From Streptomyces xanthophaeus (GTDB lineage: Bacteria > Actinomycetota > Actinomycetes > Streptomycetales > Streptomycetaceae): 64,000 nucleotides of DNA. A program made the translations under genes and the position numbers. Location of the stretch: positions 2,790,001 to 2,854,000 of the forward strand of contig NZ_CP076543.1 of NCBI RefSeq assembly GCF_030440515.1, in the 5' to 3' direction. The notes below the pieces were generated by a model. The model was not told the origin of the DNA and ran no database searches. It worked only from the letters and a program-made list of their open reading frames with translations. This document shows, one piece after another, positions 9,122 to 21,363 of this stretch (position 1 is its first letter; each line of letters begins with the position of its first letter).

Positions 9122-9158
9122 ACCGGTCTGGACCTCTTGACGGTTGGTCCAGACCTTT
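9122..9158. promoter_or_regulatory. Two DasR-like operators (dre) in the chitinase promoter
   Basis: Two near-palindromic sites, ACCGGTCTGGACCTCT at 9122-9137 and GTTGGTCCAGACCTTT at 9143-9158, resemble the dre consensus around TGGTCTAGACCA. They also match the paired direct repeats long known in Streptomyces chitinase promoters. They are 21 bp apart, about two helical turns, placing them on one DNA face about 140 bp before the TTG start. The expected control is repression by the GntR-family regulator DasR, relieved by glucosamine-6-phosphate or related ligands. Confidence 0.8.
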
Positions 9159-9280
9159 CTACGCTCGCCGCAACACTGTGGTGAGCGTGCCATGACAAAG
9201 CGTGCTCACGGGCGGCGCAGGTCCCACCCCCATGTCGCAGTCGGCCCCCACGACCGCGACGGACCTACGGAGGATCACCC

Positions 9281-11134
9281 TTGAGCACAGCATCCCCACC
9301 CCGCACCAGGCGCACCCGGTTCTTCAGCCGAGTCGCGGCGATCGTGGCCGCGCTCGCCCTGCCCGTCAGCGGACTCGTCGCCCTGGCCGGCCCGGCCCAG
9401 GCGGCCGCTTCGGCGACGGCGACGTACACCAAGGTCTCCGACTGGGGCTCCGGCTTCGAGGGCAAGTGGGTGGTGAAGAACACCGGTACCACCACCCTCA
9501 GCAGCTGGACCGTGGAGTGGGACTACCCGGCGGGCACCTCGGTCACCTCGGCCTGGGACGCCACCGTCACCAGCTCCGGCACCCACTGGACCGCCAAGAA
9601 CCTCGGCTGGAACGGCACCCTCGCCCCCGGCGCCACCGCCAGCTTCGGCTTCAACGGCGCCGGCGGCGGCGCCCCGTCCGGCTGCAAGATCAACGGCGCC
9701 TCCTGCGACGGCGGCACCCAGCCCGGCGACACTCCCCCCACCGCTCCCGGCACCCCCACCACGAGCAACGTCGCCGACACCTCGCTCACCCTGACCTGGA
9801 CCCCGGCCACGGACGACAAGGGCGTCAAGAACTACGACGTCTACCGGGGCGCCGCCAAGATCGCCACGGTCACCGGGACCAGCTACGCCGACTCCGGCCT
9901 GACCAAGGGCACGACGTACACCTACAGCGTCACCGCCCGCGACACCGTCGACCAGACCGGCCCCTCCTCCGGCTCGGCCACGGTGACGACGACCGGCGGG
10001 GTCATCCCCCCGGACCCGGGCGGCAAGGTCAAGCTCGGCTACTTCACCAACTGGGGCGTCTACGGCCGCAACTACCACGTGAAGAACCTGGTCACCTCCG
10101 GCACCGCGGGCAAGATCACCCACATCAACTACGCCTTCGGCAACGTCCAGAACGGCCAGTGCACCATCGGTGACGCCTACGCCGACTACGACAAGGCCTA
10201 CACCGCCGACCAGAGCGTCGACGGCGTCGCCGACACCTGGGACCAGCCGCTGCGCGGCAACTTCAACCAGCTGCGCAAGCTGAAGAAGGCCTACCCGAAC
10301 ATCAAGATCCTTTGGTCCTTCGGCGGCTGGACCTGGTCCGGCGGCTTCCCCCAGGCCGCCGCCAACCCGACCGCCTTCGCCCAGTCCTGCTACAACCTGG
10401 TCGAGGACCCGCGCTGGGCCGACGTCTTCGACGGCATCGACCTGGACTGGGAGTACCCGAACGCCTGCGGCCTGTCCTGCGACACCAGCGGAGCGGCCGC
10501 CTTCAAGAACCTGCTGCAGGCGACCCGGGCCAAGTTCGGCGCGAACAACCTGGTCACCGCAGCCATCACCGCCGACGCCTCCAGCGGCGGCAAGATCGAC
10601 GCGGCCGACTACGGCGGCGCCGCGCAGTACGTCGACTTCTACAACGTCATGACGTACGACTTCTTCGGCGCCTGGGCGGCCCAGGGCCCGACGGCCCCGC
10701 ACTCCCCGCTCACCTCCTACGCGGGCATCCCGCAGGCCGGCTTCAACTCGGCCGACGCCATCGCCAAGCTCAAGGCCAAGGGCGTCGCCGGCGCCAAGCT
10801 CAACCTCGGCATCGGCTTCTACGGCCGCGGCTGGACCGGAGTGACCCAGGCGGCCCCCGGCGGCACCGCCACCGGGCCCGCGCCGGGCACGTACGAGCAG
10901 GGCATCGAGGACTACAAGGTGCTCAAGACCAGCTGCCCGGCCACCGGCACCGTCGCCGGCACGGCCTACGCCAAGTGCGGAAGCAACTGGTGGAGCTACG
11001 ACACCCCCGCCACGATCGCCGGGAAGATGACCTGGGCCAAGCAGCAGGGCCTCAAGGGAGCCTTCTTCTGGGAGTTCAGCGGCGACACCGCGAACGGTGA
11101 GCTCGCGAACGCGATCCACACCGGGCTGCAGTAA
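9281..11134 (+). CDS. Secreted chitinase: CBM2 + fibronectin III + GH18
   Basis: This 617-residue endochitinase is exported and degrades chitin. A signal peptide (twin Arg near residues 9-13, hydrophobic 17-36) ends at a likely AQA cleavage site near residue 41. A CBM2 carbohydrate-binding domain with conserved Trp residues spans about 45-145. A fibronectin type III domain spans about 153-238, and the GH18 catalytic barrel about 248-617. The GH18 active site DGIDLDWEYP has the DxxDxDxE motif, with catalytic Glu391. The start is TTG at 9281, preceded by GGAGGATC. Two DasR-type operators lie upstream and a strong terminator follows, so it is a single-gene unit within the N-acetylglucosamine regulon. 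Confidence 0.96.
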   Translation: MSTASPPRTRRTRFFSRVAAIVAALALPVSGLVALAGPAQAAASATATYTKVSDWGSGFEGKWVVKNTGTTTLSSWTVEWDYPAGTSVTSAWDATVTSSGTHWTAKNLGWNGTLAPGATASFGFNGAGGGAPSGCKINGASCDGGTQPGDTPPTAPGTPTTSNVADTSLTLTWTPATDDKGVKNYDVYRGAAKIATVTGTSYADSGLTKGTTYTYSVTARDTVDQTGPSSGSATVTTTGGVIPPDPGGKVKLGYFTNWGVYGRNYHVKNLVTSGTAGKITHINYAFGNVQNGQCTIGDAYADYDKAYTADQSVDGVADTWDQPLRGNFNQLRKLKKAYPNIKILWSFGGWTWSGGFPQAAANPTAFAQSCYNLVEDPRWADVFDGIDLDWEYPNACGLSCDTSGAAAFKNLLQATRAKFGANNLVTAAITADASSGGKIDAADYGGAAQYVDFYNVMTYDFFGAWAAQGPTAPHSPLTSYAGIPQAGFNSADAIAKLKAKGVAGAKLNLGIGFYGRGWTGVTQAAPGGTATGPAPGTYEQGIEDYKVLKTSCPATGTVAGTAYAKCGSNWWSYDTPATIAGKMTWAKQQGLKGAFFWEFSGDTANGELANAIHTGLQ

Positions 11135-11140
11135 AGACCG

Positions 11141-11182
11141 AAGCCGGGGAGACGGGTCCGCCCCCGTCTCCCCGGCTTCTCA
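11141..11182 (+). terminator. Chitinase terminator
   Basis: Perfect 16-bp arms (11141-11156 and 11163-11178) with a 6-base loop start seven bases after the chitinase stop and are followed by a short T-rich run. The hairpin also lies just beyond the end of the convergent DUF2550 gene, so it may work in both directions. Confidence 0.85.
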
Positions 11183-11191
11183 TTGCCCTGA

Positions 11192-11644
11192 CTAAGCCAC
11201 ATTCACCCGCTGGCCTGGAGGCGCCGCCTCCAGCCAGGCGAGGAAGCCGGTCAGCGCGTCCTCGCTCATCGCCAGCTCCAGGCGGGTCCCCCGGTGGAGA
11301 CAGCCGAGCACGACGGCGTCGGAGAGCAGGGCCAGCTCCTCCTCGCCCTCCGGGGCACGGCGGGCGATGACCTCGATGGAGGACCGCTCCAGCAGCCGGC
11401 GCGGGCGCGGGGAGTACGAGAACACCCGGAACCACTCGATCCGGTCACCGCTGTAGCGCGCGACCCCGTACACCCAGCCCTTGCCGGAGATGTCGGGCTC
11501 CTCGGACACACCCCAGCGCATGCTGCAGTCGAAGGTGCCGCCGGACCGCTGGATGAGTCTGCGGCGCAGCCCGAAGACGAACAGCCCGATCACCACCACG
11601 GTTACGACCAGGCCGCTCACAAGCAGAGCGAGGAGCATCTTCAC
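11192..11644 (-). CDS. DUF2550 domain-containing membrane-anchored protein
   Basis: The 150-residue protein has one N-terminal membrane helix (about residues 3-25) followed by a soluble domain with MRWGVSEEPDISGKGWVYGVARYSGDRIEWFRVFSYSPRPRRLLERS, written here as two adjoining parts: MRWGVSEEPDISGKGW and the RIEWFRVFSYSP region. This is DUF2550, conserved next to the ATP synthase operon across actinobacteria, with no known function. The GTG start at 11644 follows a GAGGAGG ribosome-binding site. It lies downstream of two hairpins after atpC, so it is probably transcribed separately from the ATP synthase operon. Confidence 0.88.
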   Translation of the reverse strand: MKMLLALLVSGLVVTVVVIGLFVFGLRRRLIQRSGGTFDCSMRWGVSEEPDISGKGWVYGVARYSGDRIEWFRVFSYSPRPRRLLERSSIEVIARRAPEGEEELALLSDAVVLGCLHRGTRLELAMSEDALTGFLAWLEAAPPGQRVNVA

Positions 11645-11694
11645 CGACCTCCTCGCTCATCGAATACACATGAGAAAAAAACGGACCTGCATCG

Positions 11695-11744
11695 CCTCAG
11701 CCGCGACCCGGTCTGGAAAATTCCAGCACGGACCGCGGCTGAGG
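11695..11744 (-). terminator. Second terminator hairpin after the ATP synthase operon
   Basis: Arms CCTCAGCCGCG (11695-11705) and its complement (11734-11744) pair perfectly, with further pairing inside. On the minus strand a run of seven T follows within about 20 bases, which supports intrinsic termination of readthrough from atpC. Confidence 0.7.
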
Positions 11745-11750
11745 TCTGCT

Positions 11751-11778
11751 GAGTCCCGGCGGTCGCCCCCCGGGACTC
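11751..11778 (-). terminator. First hairpin after atpC
   Basis: A 9-bp perfect inverted repeat (GAGTCCCGG at 11751-11759 with its complement at 11770-11778) lies about 25 bases downstream of the atpC stop. Together with the following hairpin it forms a tandem terminator or mRNA 3'-end stabiliser. Confidence 0.65.
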
Positions 11779-11802
11779 AAACGATCAAACTCCGACGGGC
11801 GT

Positions 11803-12174
11803 TCAGCCCGTTACGGCGCGCAGCCGGACATCAGCGCGACGCTCGGCGGCCGCATCGGCCTCCGCCTTCGCGCGCTCCAGTGCCCGCTCCGCACGCTGGA
11901 CATCGATCTCGTCCGCGAGCTCGGCGATCTCGGCCAGCAGGGACAGCTTGTTGTCCGCGAACGAGATGAAACCGCCGTGCACCGCGGCGACGACCGTGTT
12001 GCCGTCGCTGGTACGGATGGTCACCGGGCCCGATTCCAGCACACCGAGAAGCGGCTGGTGACCGGGCATGACGCCGATGTCGCCGGACGTGGTGCGGGCG
12101 ACAACAAGGGTGGCCTCGCCGGACCAGACATTGCGGTCCGCCGCGACCAGCTCGACGTGCAGCTCAGCAGCCAA
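11803..12174 (-). CDS. atpC: ATP synthase F1 subunit epsilon
   Basis: Epsilon belongs to the central stalk of F1 and regulates ATP hydrolysis. The 123-residue product starts LAAELHVELVAADRNVWSGE and contains the typical GDIGVMPGHQPLLGVLESG beta-sandwich motif and the two C-terminal helices (EIDVQRAERALERAKAEAD). I chose TTG at 12174 because GAGGAG lies seven bases upstream and this start is conserved in Streptomyces. It is the last gene of the operon, separated from atpD by 140 bp that hold a hairpin. Confidence 0.93.
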   Translation of the reverse strand: MAAELHVELVAADRNVWSGEATLVVARTTSGDIGVMPGHQPLLGVLESGPVTIRTSDGNTVVAAVHGGFISFADNKLSLLAEIAELADEIDVQRAERALERAKAEADAAAERRADVRLRAVTG

Positions 12175-12238
12175 GGTGGCTCCTCGGGTCACCACCCGGC
12201 GGGTCGGCCGGGTGTTGGGTCAAATTCTAATGGGCGTG

Positions 12239-12274
12239 GGGAGAGGGACGGGACACACCCGCCCCTCTCCTCGG
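12239..12274 (-). other. Intra-operon hairpin between atpD and atpC
   Basis: A G-rich arm beginning GGGGAGAGGGACGGG can pair almost completely with the C-rich arm CCCGCCCCTCTCC just downstream. It may adjust the relative amounts of beta and epsilon by attenuation or RNA processing, as has been proposed for the long atpD-atpC gap in other bacteria. Confidence 0.5.
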
Positions 12275-12314
12275 AACGTGCGAACCGGATGCGCTCCGTG
12301 AGGAGCGCGCCGGA

Positions 12315-14674
<2,360 letters not shown>

Positions 14675-14694
14675 GAGTCAGGTCCCTTCCGTCG

Positions 14695-16290
14695 TCACTT
14701 GGAGACGTTGACGGCCGGTGCGTCCTCGCCCAGGAGCTTGCCGTCCGAGGTCTCGAACTGGCGCTTGAAGCCGGCGATGGCGTCAGCGATCGACGTCAGC
14801 GTGTCGTCCGACATCTTGCCGCCCTCGGAGATGGAGGTGAGGAGGTCCTTGCGCTCGCGGCGCAGGTGCTCCAGCAGCTCCGACTCGAAGCGACGGATGT
14901 CGTTGACCGGGACGTCGTCCATCTTGCCGGTGGTGCCGGCCCAGACGGAGACGACCTGCTCCTCGACGGGCATCGGCTGGTACTGGCCCTGCTTCAGCAG
15001 CTCGACCAGACGCTTGCCGCGCTCCAGCGAAGCCTTCGACGCGGCGTCCAGGTCGGAACCGAAGGCGGCGAACGCCTCCAGCTCGCGGTACTGGGCCAGG
15101 TCCAGACGCAGACGGCCGGAAACCTGCTTCATGGCCTTGTGCTGGGCGGAGCCACCGACGCGGGAGACCGAGATACCGACGTTCAGCGCCGGGCGCTGGC
15201 CCGCGTTGAACAGGTCGGACTCCAGGAAGCACTGGCCGTCGGTGATGGAGATGACGTTGGTCGGGATGAACGCCGACACGTCGTTCGCCTTGGTCTCGAC
15301 GATCGGCAGACCGGTCATCGAACCGGCACCCATGTCGTCGGACAGCTTCGCGCAGCGCTCCAGCAGACGGGAGTGCAGGTAGAAGACGTCACCCGGGTAG
15401 GCCTCGCGGCCCGGCGGGCGGCGCAGCAGCAGCGACACGGCGCGGTAGGCGTCGGCCTGCTTCGACAGGTCGTCGAAGATGATCAGGACGTGCTTGCCGG
15501 CGTACATCCAGTGCTGGCCGATGGCGGAACCGGTGTACGGCGCCAGGTACTTGAAGCCGGCCGGGTCGGACGCCGGGGCGGCGACGATCGTCGTGTACTC
15601 GAGCGCACCGGCGTCTTCCAGGGCGCCGCGAACGGACGCGATGGTCGAGCCCTTCTGGCCGATGGCGACGTAGATGCAGCGAACCTGCTTGTTCACGTCG
15701 CCCGAGCGCCAGTTGTCGCGCTGGTTGATGATCGTGTCGACGGCCAGAGCGGTCTTACCCGTCTGACGGTCACCGATGATCAGCTGACGCTGGCCACGGC
15801 CGACGGGCACCATGGCGTCGATGGCCTTGTAGCCGGTCTGCATCGGCTCGTGGACCGACTTACGGACCATGACGCCCGGAGCCTGCAGCTCCAGGGCGCG
15901 ACGGCCTTCGGTCGCGATCTCGCCGAGACCGTCGATCGGGTTGCCGAGCGGGTCGACGACGCGGCCGAGGTAGCCCTCGCCGACGCCGACCGAGAGCACC
16001 TCACCGGTGCGCTGCACCGGCTGGCCCTCCTCGATACCGCTGAACTCGCCGAGGACGACCGCACCGATCTCGCGCTCCTCGAGGTTGAGGGCGAGACCGA
16101 GGGTGCCATCCTCGAACTTCAGCAGCTCGTTCGCCATGGCGGAGGGCAGACCCTCCACCTTCGCGATGCCGTCGCCGGCAACGCTGACCGTTCCGACCTC
16201 CTCGCGCGAGGCCGCGTCCGGCTGGTACGACTGGACAAAGTTCTCCAGTGCGTCCCGGATCTCCTCCGGCCGGATCGTGAGCTCCGCCAT
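14695..16290 (-). CDS. atpA: ATP synthase F1 subunit alpha
   Basis: Alpha provides the non-catalytic nucleotide sites of F1. The 531-residue product contains the Walker A motif [14 protein letters not shown] and the signature region [16 protein letters not shown] segment read here as [13 protein letters not shown]. The true start is the ATG at 16290 ([15 protein letters not shown]), the conserved N-terminus; the open frame continues 28 codons further upstream without family similarity. The gene follows atpH after about 130 bp. Confidence 0.97.
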   Translation of the reverse strand: MAELTIRPEEIRDALENFVQSYQPDAASREEVGTVSVAGDGIAKVEGLPSAMANELLKFEDGTLGLALNLEEREIGAVVLGEFSGIEEGQPVQRTGEVLSVGVGEGYLGRVVDPLGNPIDGLGEIATEGRRALELQAPGVMVRKSVHEPMQTGYKAIDAMVPVGRGQRQLIIGDRQTGKTALAVDTIINQRDNWRSGDVNKQVRCIYVAIGQKGSTIASVRGALEDAGALEYTTIVAAPASDPAGFKYLAPYTGSAIGQHWMYAGKHVLIIFDDLSKQADAYRAVSLLLRRPPGREAYPGDVFYLHSRLLERCAKLSDDMGAGSMTGLPIVETKANDVSAFIPTNVISITDGQCFLESDLFNAGQRPALNVGISVSRVGGSAQHKAMKQVSGRLRLDLAQYRELEAFAAFGSDLDAASKASLERGKRLVELLKQGQYQPMPVEEQVVSVWAGTTGKMDDVPVNDIRRFESELLEHLRRERKDLLTSISEGGKMSDDTLTSIADAIAGFKRQFETSDGKLLGEDAPAVNVSK

Positions 16291-16420
16291 CTGGGTTCCC
16301 TGCTCTCCTTGTTGGGCCTGAAGCTTCTTAGGGGTCTGGGGGCGACCCCCAGGAATCTTCTGCAAGTTCTGCACGGCCCAACCGGGCCGCTAGGAATGCT
16401 TCTGTTCTATTGGTGGCTGG

Positions 16421-17236
16421 TCAGCCGGCCATGCGGCGCGACGCCTCGGCGAGGCGGTCCGCGATGGTGCCGTCGATGACCTCGTCGCCGACTCGCACCG
16501 AGATCCCGCCGAGGACCTCGGGGTCCACGTCGAGGTTCAGGTGCATCTGTCGGCCGTACAGCTTGGCCAGCACCGCGCCGAGACGCGCCCGCTGCACGTC
16601 GCTGAGCGGAACCGCGCTGGTCACGGTGGCGACCATGCGGTTGCGGCGCTCGGCGGCGAGCGTGGAAAGGGACTCCAGTCCCGCTTCCAGGCTACGTCCA
16701 CGCGGCTGCGTGACAAGACGGATCACCAGGCGCTCGGTGACAGCGTTCGCCTTGCCGCCGAGCAGGCTGCGCAGCAGCTCGCTCTTGGCGGAGGCGGAGG
16801 CCGCACGGTCGGTCAGCGCGGAACGCAGCTCGGTGTTCGAGGAGACGATCCGGCCGAAGCGGAAGATCTCGTCCTCGACGTTGTCGAGCGCGCCACCCTG
16901 CTGGGCCGCCGTGAGGTCGGCAGTGGCTGCCAGCTCCTCCAGCGCGTCCACCAGGTCGCGGGACTGCGACCAGCGCGACCGGACCATGCCGGACACCAGG
17001 TCGAGGGTTTCCCCGCCGACCTGGCCGCCGAGCAGGCGACCGGCCAGCTCGGCCTTGGCCTCGCCGGACTGCGCCGGGTCCGTGACGACCCGACGCAGCG
17101 AGACCTCACGGTCGAGCAGCGCGGTGACGGCAGCCAGCTCACCGGCGAGCTTCGCCGCGTCGACGGACGTGTTGTCCGTCAGCGCGTCGAGACGCTCACG
17201 CGCGGAGGCCAGCGCCTCGCGGCTCGCTCCGTTCAT
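16421..17236 (-). CDS. atpH: ATP synthase F1 subunit delta
   Basis: Delta joins F1 to the peripheral stalk. The 271-residue form is the long actinobacterial type, which carries extra N-terminal sequence compared with the roughly 180-residue E. coli protein. The C-terminus has the OSCP/delta signature region VTSAVPLSDVQRARLGAVL and DPEVLGGISVRVGDEVIDGT. Its ATG overlaps the atpF stop by four bases, so the two peripheral-stalk subunits are coupled. Confidence 0.95.
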   Translation of the reverse strand: MNGASREALASARERLDALTDNTSVDAAKLAGELAAVTALLDREVSLRRVVTDPAQSGEAKAELAGRLLGGQVGGETLDLVSGMVRSRWSQSRDLVDALEELAATADLTAAQQGGALDNVEDEIFRFGRIVSSNTELRSALTDRAASASAKSELLRSLLGGKANAVTERLVIRLVTQPRGRSLEAGLESLSTLAAERRNRMVATVTSAVPLSDVQRARLGAVLAKLYGRQMHLNLDVDPEVLGGISVRVGDEVIDGTIADRLAEASRRMAG

Positions 17237-17778
17237 CGGGCCGCCTCGGCCTTCTCCTCAAGCTCGCTGAGGAAGCGGTCGATGGTGCGGCTCTGCCGGG
17301 CGTGGTCCTCGAGGGACTCGCCGACGAGCTTTCCGGCCAGGTCGGTGGCGAGCTTGCCAACGTCCTGACGCAGCGCCTGAGAGGCGGCCTTACGGTCCGC
17401 CGCGATCTGGGCGTGGCCGGCAGCGATGATCTCCTCACGCTGCCGCTGGCCCTCTGCGCGCAGTTCTTCCTTGAGCGCAGTGCCCTGCTCCAGCGCTTCC
17501 TGGCGCAGGCGCGCGGCCTCGTGCCGGGCTTCGGCGAGCTGGGCCTTGTACTGCTCCAGCACGCTCTGGGCCTCGGTCTGAGCGGCCTCAGCCTTCTCGA
17601 TACCGCCTTCGATGGCCTCGCGACGCTCGTCCAGAACCTTGTTGATGTTCGGGAGGAGCTTCTTCGCGAGGAAACCGAAGACGATGACGAAGGCGATCAG
17701 ACCGATGACGAGCTCGGGGATCGGCGGGATGAGGGGGTTTTCCGCCTCTTCGGCCGCGAGCTGAACCAGAGGGTTCAC
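17233..17778 (-). CDS. atpF: ATP synthase Fo subunit b
   Basis: Subunit b is the membrane-anchored peripheral stalk. The 181-residue product has one N-terminal membrane helix (ELVIGLIAFVIVFGFLAKKL, about residues 22-41) followed by a long charged coiled coil full of Glu, Ala, Arg and Gln. Only one b gene is present, as expected for a homodimeric stalk. The start is GTG at 17778; the end overlaps atpH by four bases. Confidence 0.95.
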   Translation of the reverse strand: MNPLVQLAAEEAENPLIPPIPELVIGLIAFVIVFGFLAKKLLPNINKVLDERREAIEGGIEKAEAAQTEAQSVLEQYKAQLAEARHEAARLRQEALEQGTALKEELRAEGQRQREEIIAAGHAQIAADRKAASQALRQDVGKLATDLAGKLVGESLEDHARQSRTIDRFLSELEEKAEAAR

Positions 17779-17818
17779 ATCAGTGCCTTCCGACTAAAGG
17801 GTCTGTTCGCTACCGGGA

Positions 17819-18963
<1,145 letters not shown>

Positions 18964-19188
18964 CGCGGGCTCCTTCAGCGTGGCGCATAGGTACGGCAAC
19001 CTCGTTGTGTCGGCGCGGCGCACAGCCGCGGTTCGGCACGGGACTGGTCTTACGGATGTGGGGGCGGCTTGCAGGCAGTGAGCCTCGCGATTGAGCAGGC
19101 GTCAGCTCAGATGCCTGCGCCCGCGATGCCGCATATGGCACCGGACGATAGCAGCATCTCGAACGCGCACTTATTCCGCCCCTACCGT

Positions 19189-19638
19189 TCACGACGAGGG
19201 CCCCGTGTTTTCAGGCTTCTCACCCTTGCCACCACGCTTGGTGGACTCGGGCTCGACGTAAAGGATCTTGGCCTTCATGTGCGCGCGCGTCTGCGCGGCG
19301 ATCCAAGCAAGGGTCGCCGCGACGATGGTGATCGCGAATGCCCTGGGATTGAACAGCGTCGTGTTCTTGAACACGGCGACGAAGACGAAGAGCAGCAGGA
19401 TCTGGGTCGTGTAGAGCGCCAGACCCATCATCTGGAACAGATGCGGCAGCGATCGTGCCGTCCGCTGCAGGATGACGAATCCGATACCCATGAACAGAAT
19501 CACGACGACCGTGGCCGCGATCGCCCCGATCGCCCCCTTACCGCCCGCGACCACGCCACTGACGATGGCGGCAACGACGCCGACGGCAGCGGTGGGTACG
19601 GCGGTGTGCAGAAGGGTTCGGGCGTCATCGGACAGCAT
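19189..19638 (-). CDS. atpI: AtpI-like membrane protein heading the ATP synthase operon
   Basis: The 149-residue protein has four hydrophobic helices and begins MLSDDARTLLHTAVPTAAVG. It ends in a charged tail (ESTKRGGKGEKPE). Its position directly before atpB and its topology match AtpI, which assists Fo assembly, c-ring formation and perhaps Mg2+ supply. I chose the ATG at 19638 because earlier codons encode a His/Pro/Arg-rich stretch with no membrane character. Confidence 0.85.
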   Translation of the reverse strand: MLSDDARTLLHTAVPTAAVGVVAAIVSGVVAGGKGAIGAIAATVVVILFMGIGFVILQRTARSLPHLFQMMGLALYTTQILLLFVFVAVFKNTTLFNPRAFAITIVAATLAWIAAQTRAHMKAKILYVEPESTKRGGKGEKPENTGPSS

Positions 19639-19912
19639 GGCGCATGGCTCCGCGTGATGGTGGGGTAACGGGACTCGTACGGGACGAGCGTAAGCCCGGT
19701 CCGAGAGAGGACCTCGGGCCAAGGGACCGTCGCACTACGGTCCTTCGGCTCTGTCGCCGGGTTTAGTGAACGGTATCACAAACTATTTGATGAGAGCTTT
19801 ACCTGTCGGGTGTGCCGACTGTCACACATGAGAGTGACCCTGCCCGTGTGTGCGCGACAGGGGTGCGGCTTGTCTGGTAAAGGGCATTCATGTCCGACAT
19901 GCGAATCGACCG

Positions 19913-21247
19913 TCAGCGGGTGGATTCAGCCTTACGCCGGTCGGGAAAGCGCGAACGGGGGCCCACGGCAGTCGCTCCGTTGACGCCGGACACACCGGCG
20001 GCGATGGGCCGCGCCGGCTCGGGCTCCGTGCCCGAGGCATCGCGGGCGGCCGCCTCCGCGGCGGCTTCGGCCGCACGTGCGGCATGGCGGTAGCGCGGCG
20101 GAACCAGACCCTCCGCCCAGCGCGGGGCGCGCGGGGTGAAGCGCGGCAGAAGCAGCAGGAACAGGCCCACCGCACTCAGCGCGGCGATCGCCAGCACGAT
20201 CCACATCGTGGCGGAATGCACCGAATACGCCACGGTGCCGAAGGCGATCAGGCCTGACCAGAAGTACATGATCATGACCGCGCGGCTGTGGGAATGCCCG
20301 AGTTCGAGCAGCCGGTGGTGGAGGTGCCCGCGGTCCGCGGCGAAGGGCGACTGGCCCTTCCAGGTGCGCCGCACGATGGCCAGGACCAGGTCCGCCATCG
20401 GGATCGCGATGACCGTCAGCGGCAGGATCAGCGGGATGTAGGCGGGGAGCATTGCGTGCGTCGCGTTGCGCTCACCGCCCGCGAACAGGGCGAGGGCGTC
20501 CGGGTCCACCTGCCCGGTGAGGGAGATGGCGGAGGCGGCCAGCACCAGGCCGATGAGCATCGAGCCGGAGTCGCCCATGAAGATCCGGGCGGGGTGCATG
20601 TTGTGCGGCAGGAAGCCCAGGCACATGCCCATCAGGATCGCGGCGAAGAGGGTCGCGGGCGCGGCCGACTCGATGCCGTAGCCGAACCAGATCCGGTACG
20701 CGTAGAGGAACAGCGCGGTGGCGGCGATGCAGACCATGCCGGCGGCCAGGCCGTCCAGGCCGTCGACGAAGTTCACGGCGTTGATGGTGATGACGACGAG
20801 TGCGACGGTGAGCAGGTTGCCCTGCCACTGGGTGAGCGGGACCGTGCCGATTCCCGGGACGGGGATCCACAGGATGGTCAGACCCTGCATGACCATCACA
20901 CCGGCGGAGATCATCTGCGCGCCGAGCTTGATCAGGGCATCGAGCTCGAACTTGTCGTCCAGGACGCCGACCAGCCAGATCAGCGCCGCTCCGGAGAGCA
21001 GCGCCCGCGGTTCGTTCGACAGCTCGAAGACGCCGTTGAGGTTGCGCAGGTGGTCCGCGACCAGCAGGCCGGCGCACAGACCGCCGAACATGGCGATGCC
21101 GCCCAGTCGCGGTGTGGGCTCGCGGTGCACGTCGCGGGCACGGATCTCCGGCATGGCCCCGGCCGCGATCGCGAACTTCCGCACGGGCCCGGTCAGCAGG
21201 TAGGTCACCGCGACCGTGACGCAAAGCGTCAGCAGATATTCACGCAC
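19913..21247 (-). CDS. Undecaprenyl-phosphate GlcNAc-1-phosphate transferase (MraY/WecA family)
   Basis: The enzyme transfers a sugar-1-phosphate (probably GlcNAc-1-P) from a UDP-sugar to undecaprenyl phosphate on the cytoplasmic side, starting a cell-wall glycopolymer such as teichoic or teichulosonic acid. The 444-residue protein has about ten or eleven membrane helices. Family motifs seen are EPTPRLGG, the Asp pair GVLDDKFELDAL, NAVNFVDGLDGLAAG, the Mg-binding FMGDSGSM and the His motif ADRGHLHHRLLELG. The HLHHR form points to the WecA/TagO branch rather than MraY. The GTG at 21247 (VREYLLTLCV) matches the usual Streptomyces start. Confidence 0.9.
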   Translation of the reverse strand: MREYLLTLCVTVAVTYLLTGPVRKFAIAAGAMPEIRARDVHREPTPRLGGIAMFGGLCAGLLVADHLRNLNGVFELSNEPRALLSGAALIWLVGVLDDKFELDALIKLGAQMISAGVMVMQGLTILWIPVPGIGTVPLTQWQGNLLTVALVVITINAVNFVDGLDGLAAGMVCIAATALFLYAYRIWFGYGIESAAPATLFAAILMGMCLGFLPHNMHPARIFMGDSGSMLIGLVLAASAISLTGQVDPDALALFAGGERNATHAMLPAYIPLILPLTVIAIPMADLVLAIVRRTWKGQSPFAADRGHLHHRLLELGHSHSRAVMIMYFWSGLIAFGTVAYSVHSATMWIVLAIAALSAVGLFLLLLPRFTPRAPRWAEGLVPPRYRHAARAAEAAAEAAARDASGTEPEPARPIAAGVSGVNGATAVGPRSRFPDRRKAESTR

Positions 21248-21363
21248 GGGCTGCCCCAGATGTATCGCCGGCCATCTCAGCCCCACACATTAGCTGCGAT
21301 GTCACCTCCACCGAGGACGCGAGGGGGCGGTATCCCGGTTCCTGTACGCCCTGCTTGTCCTGC

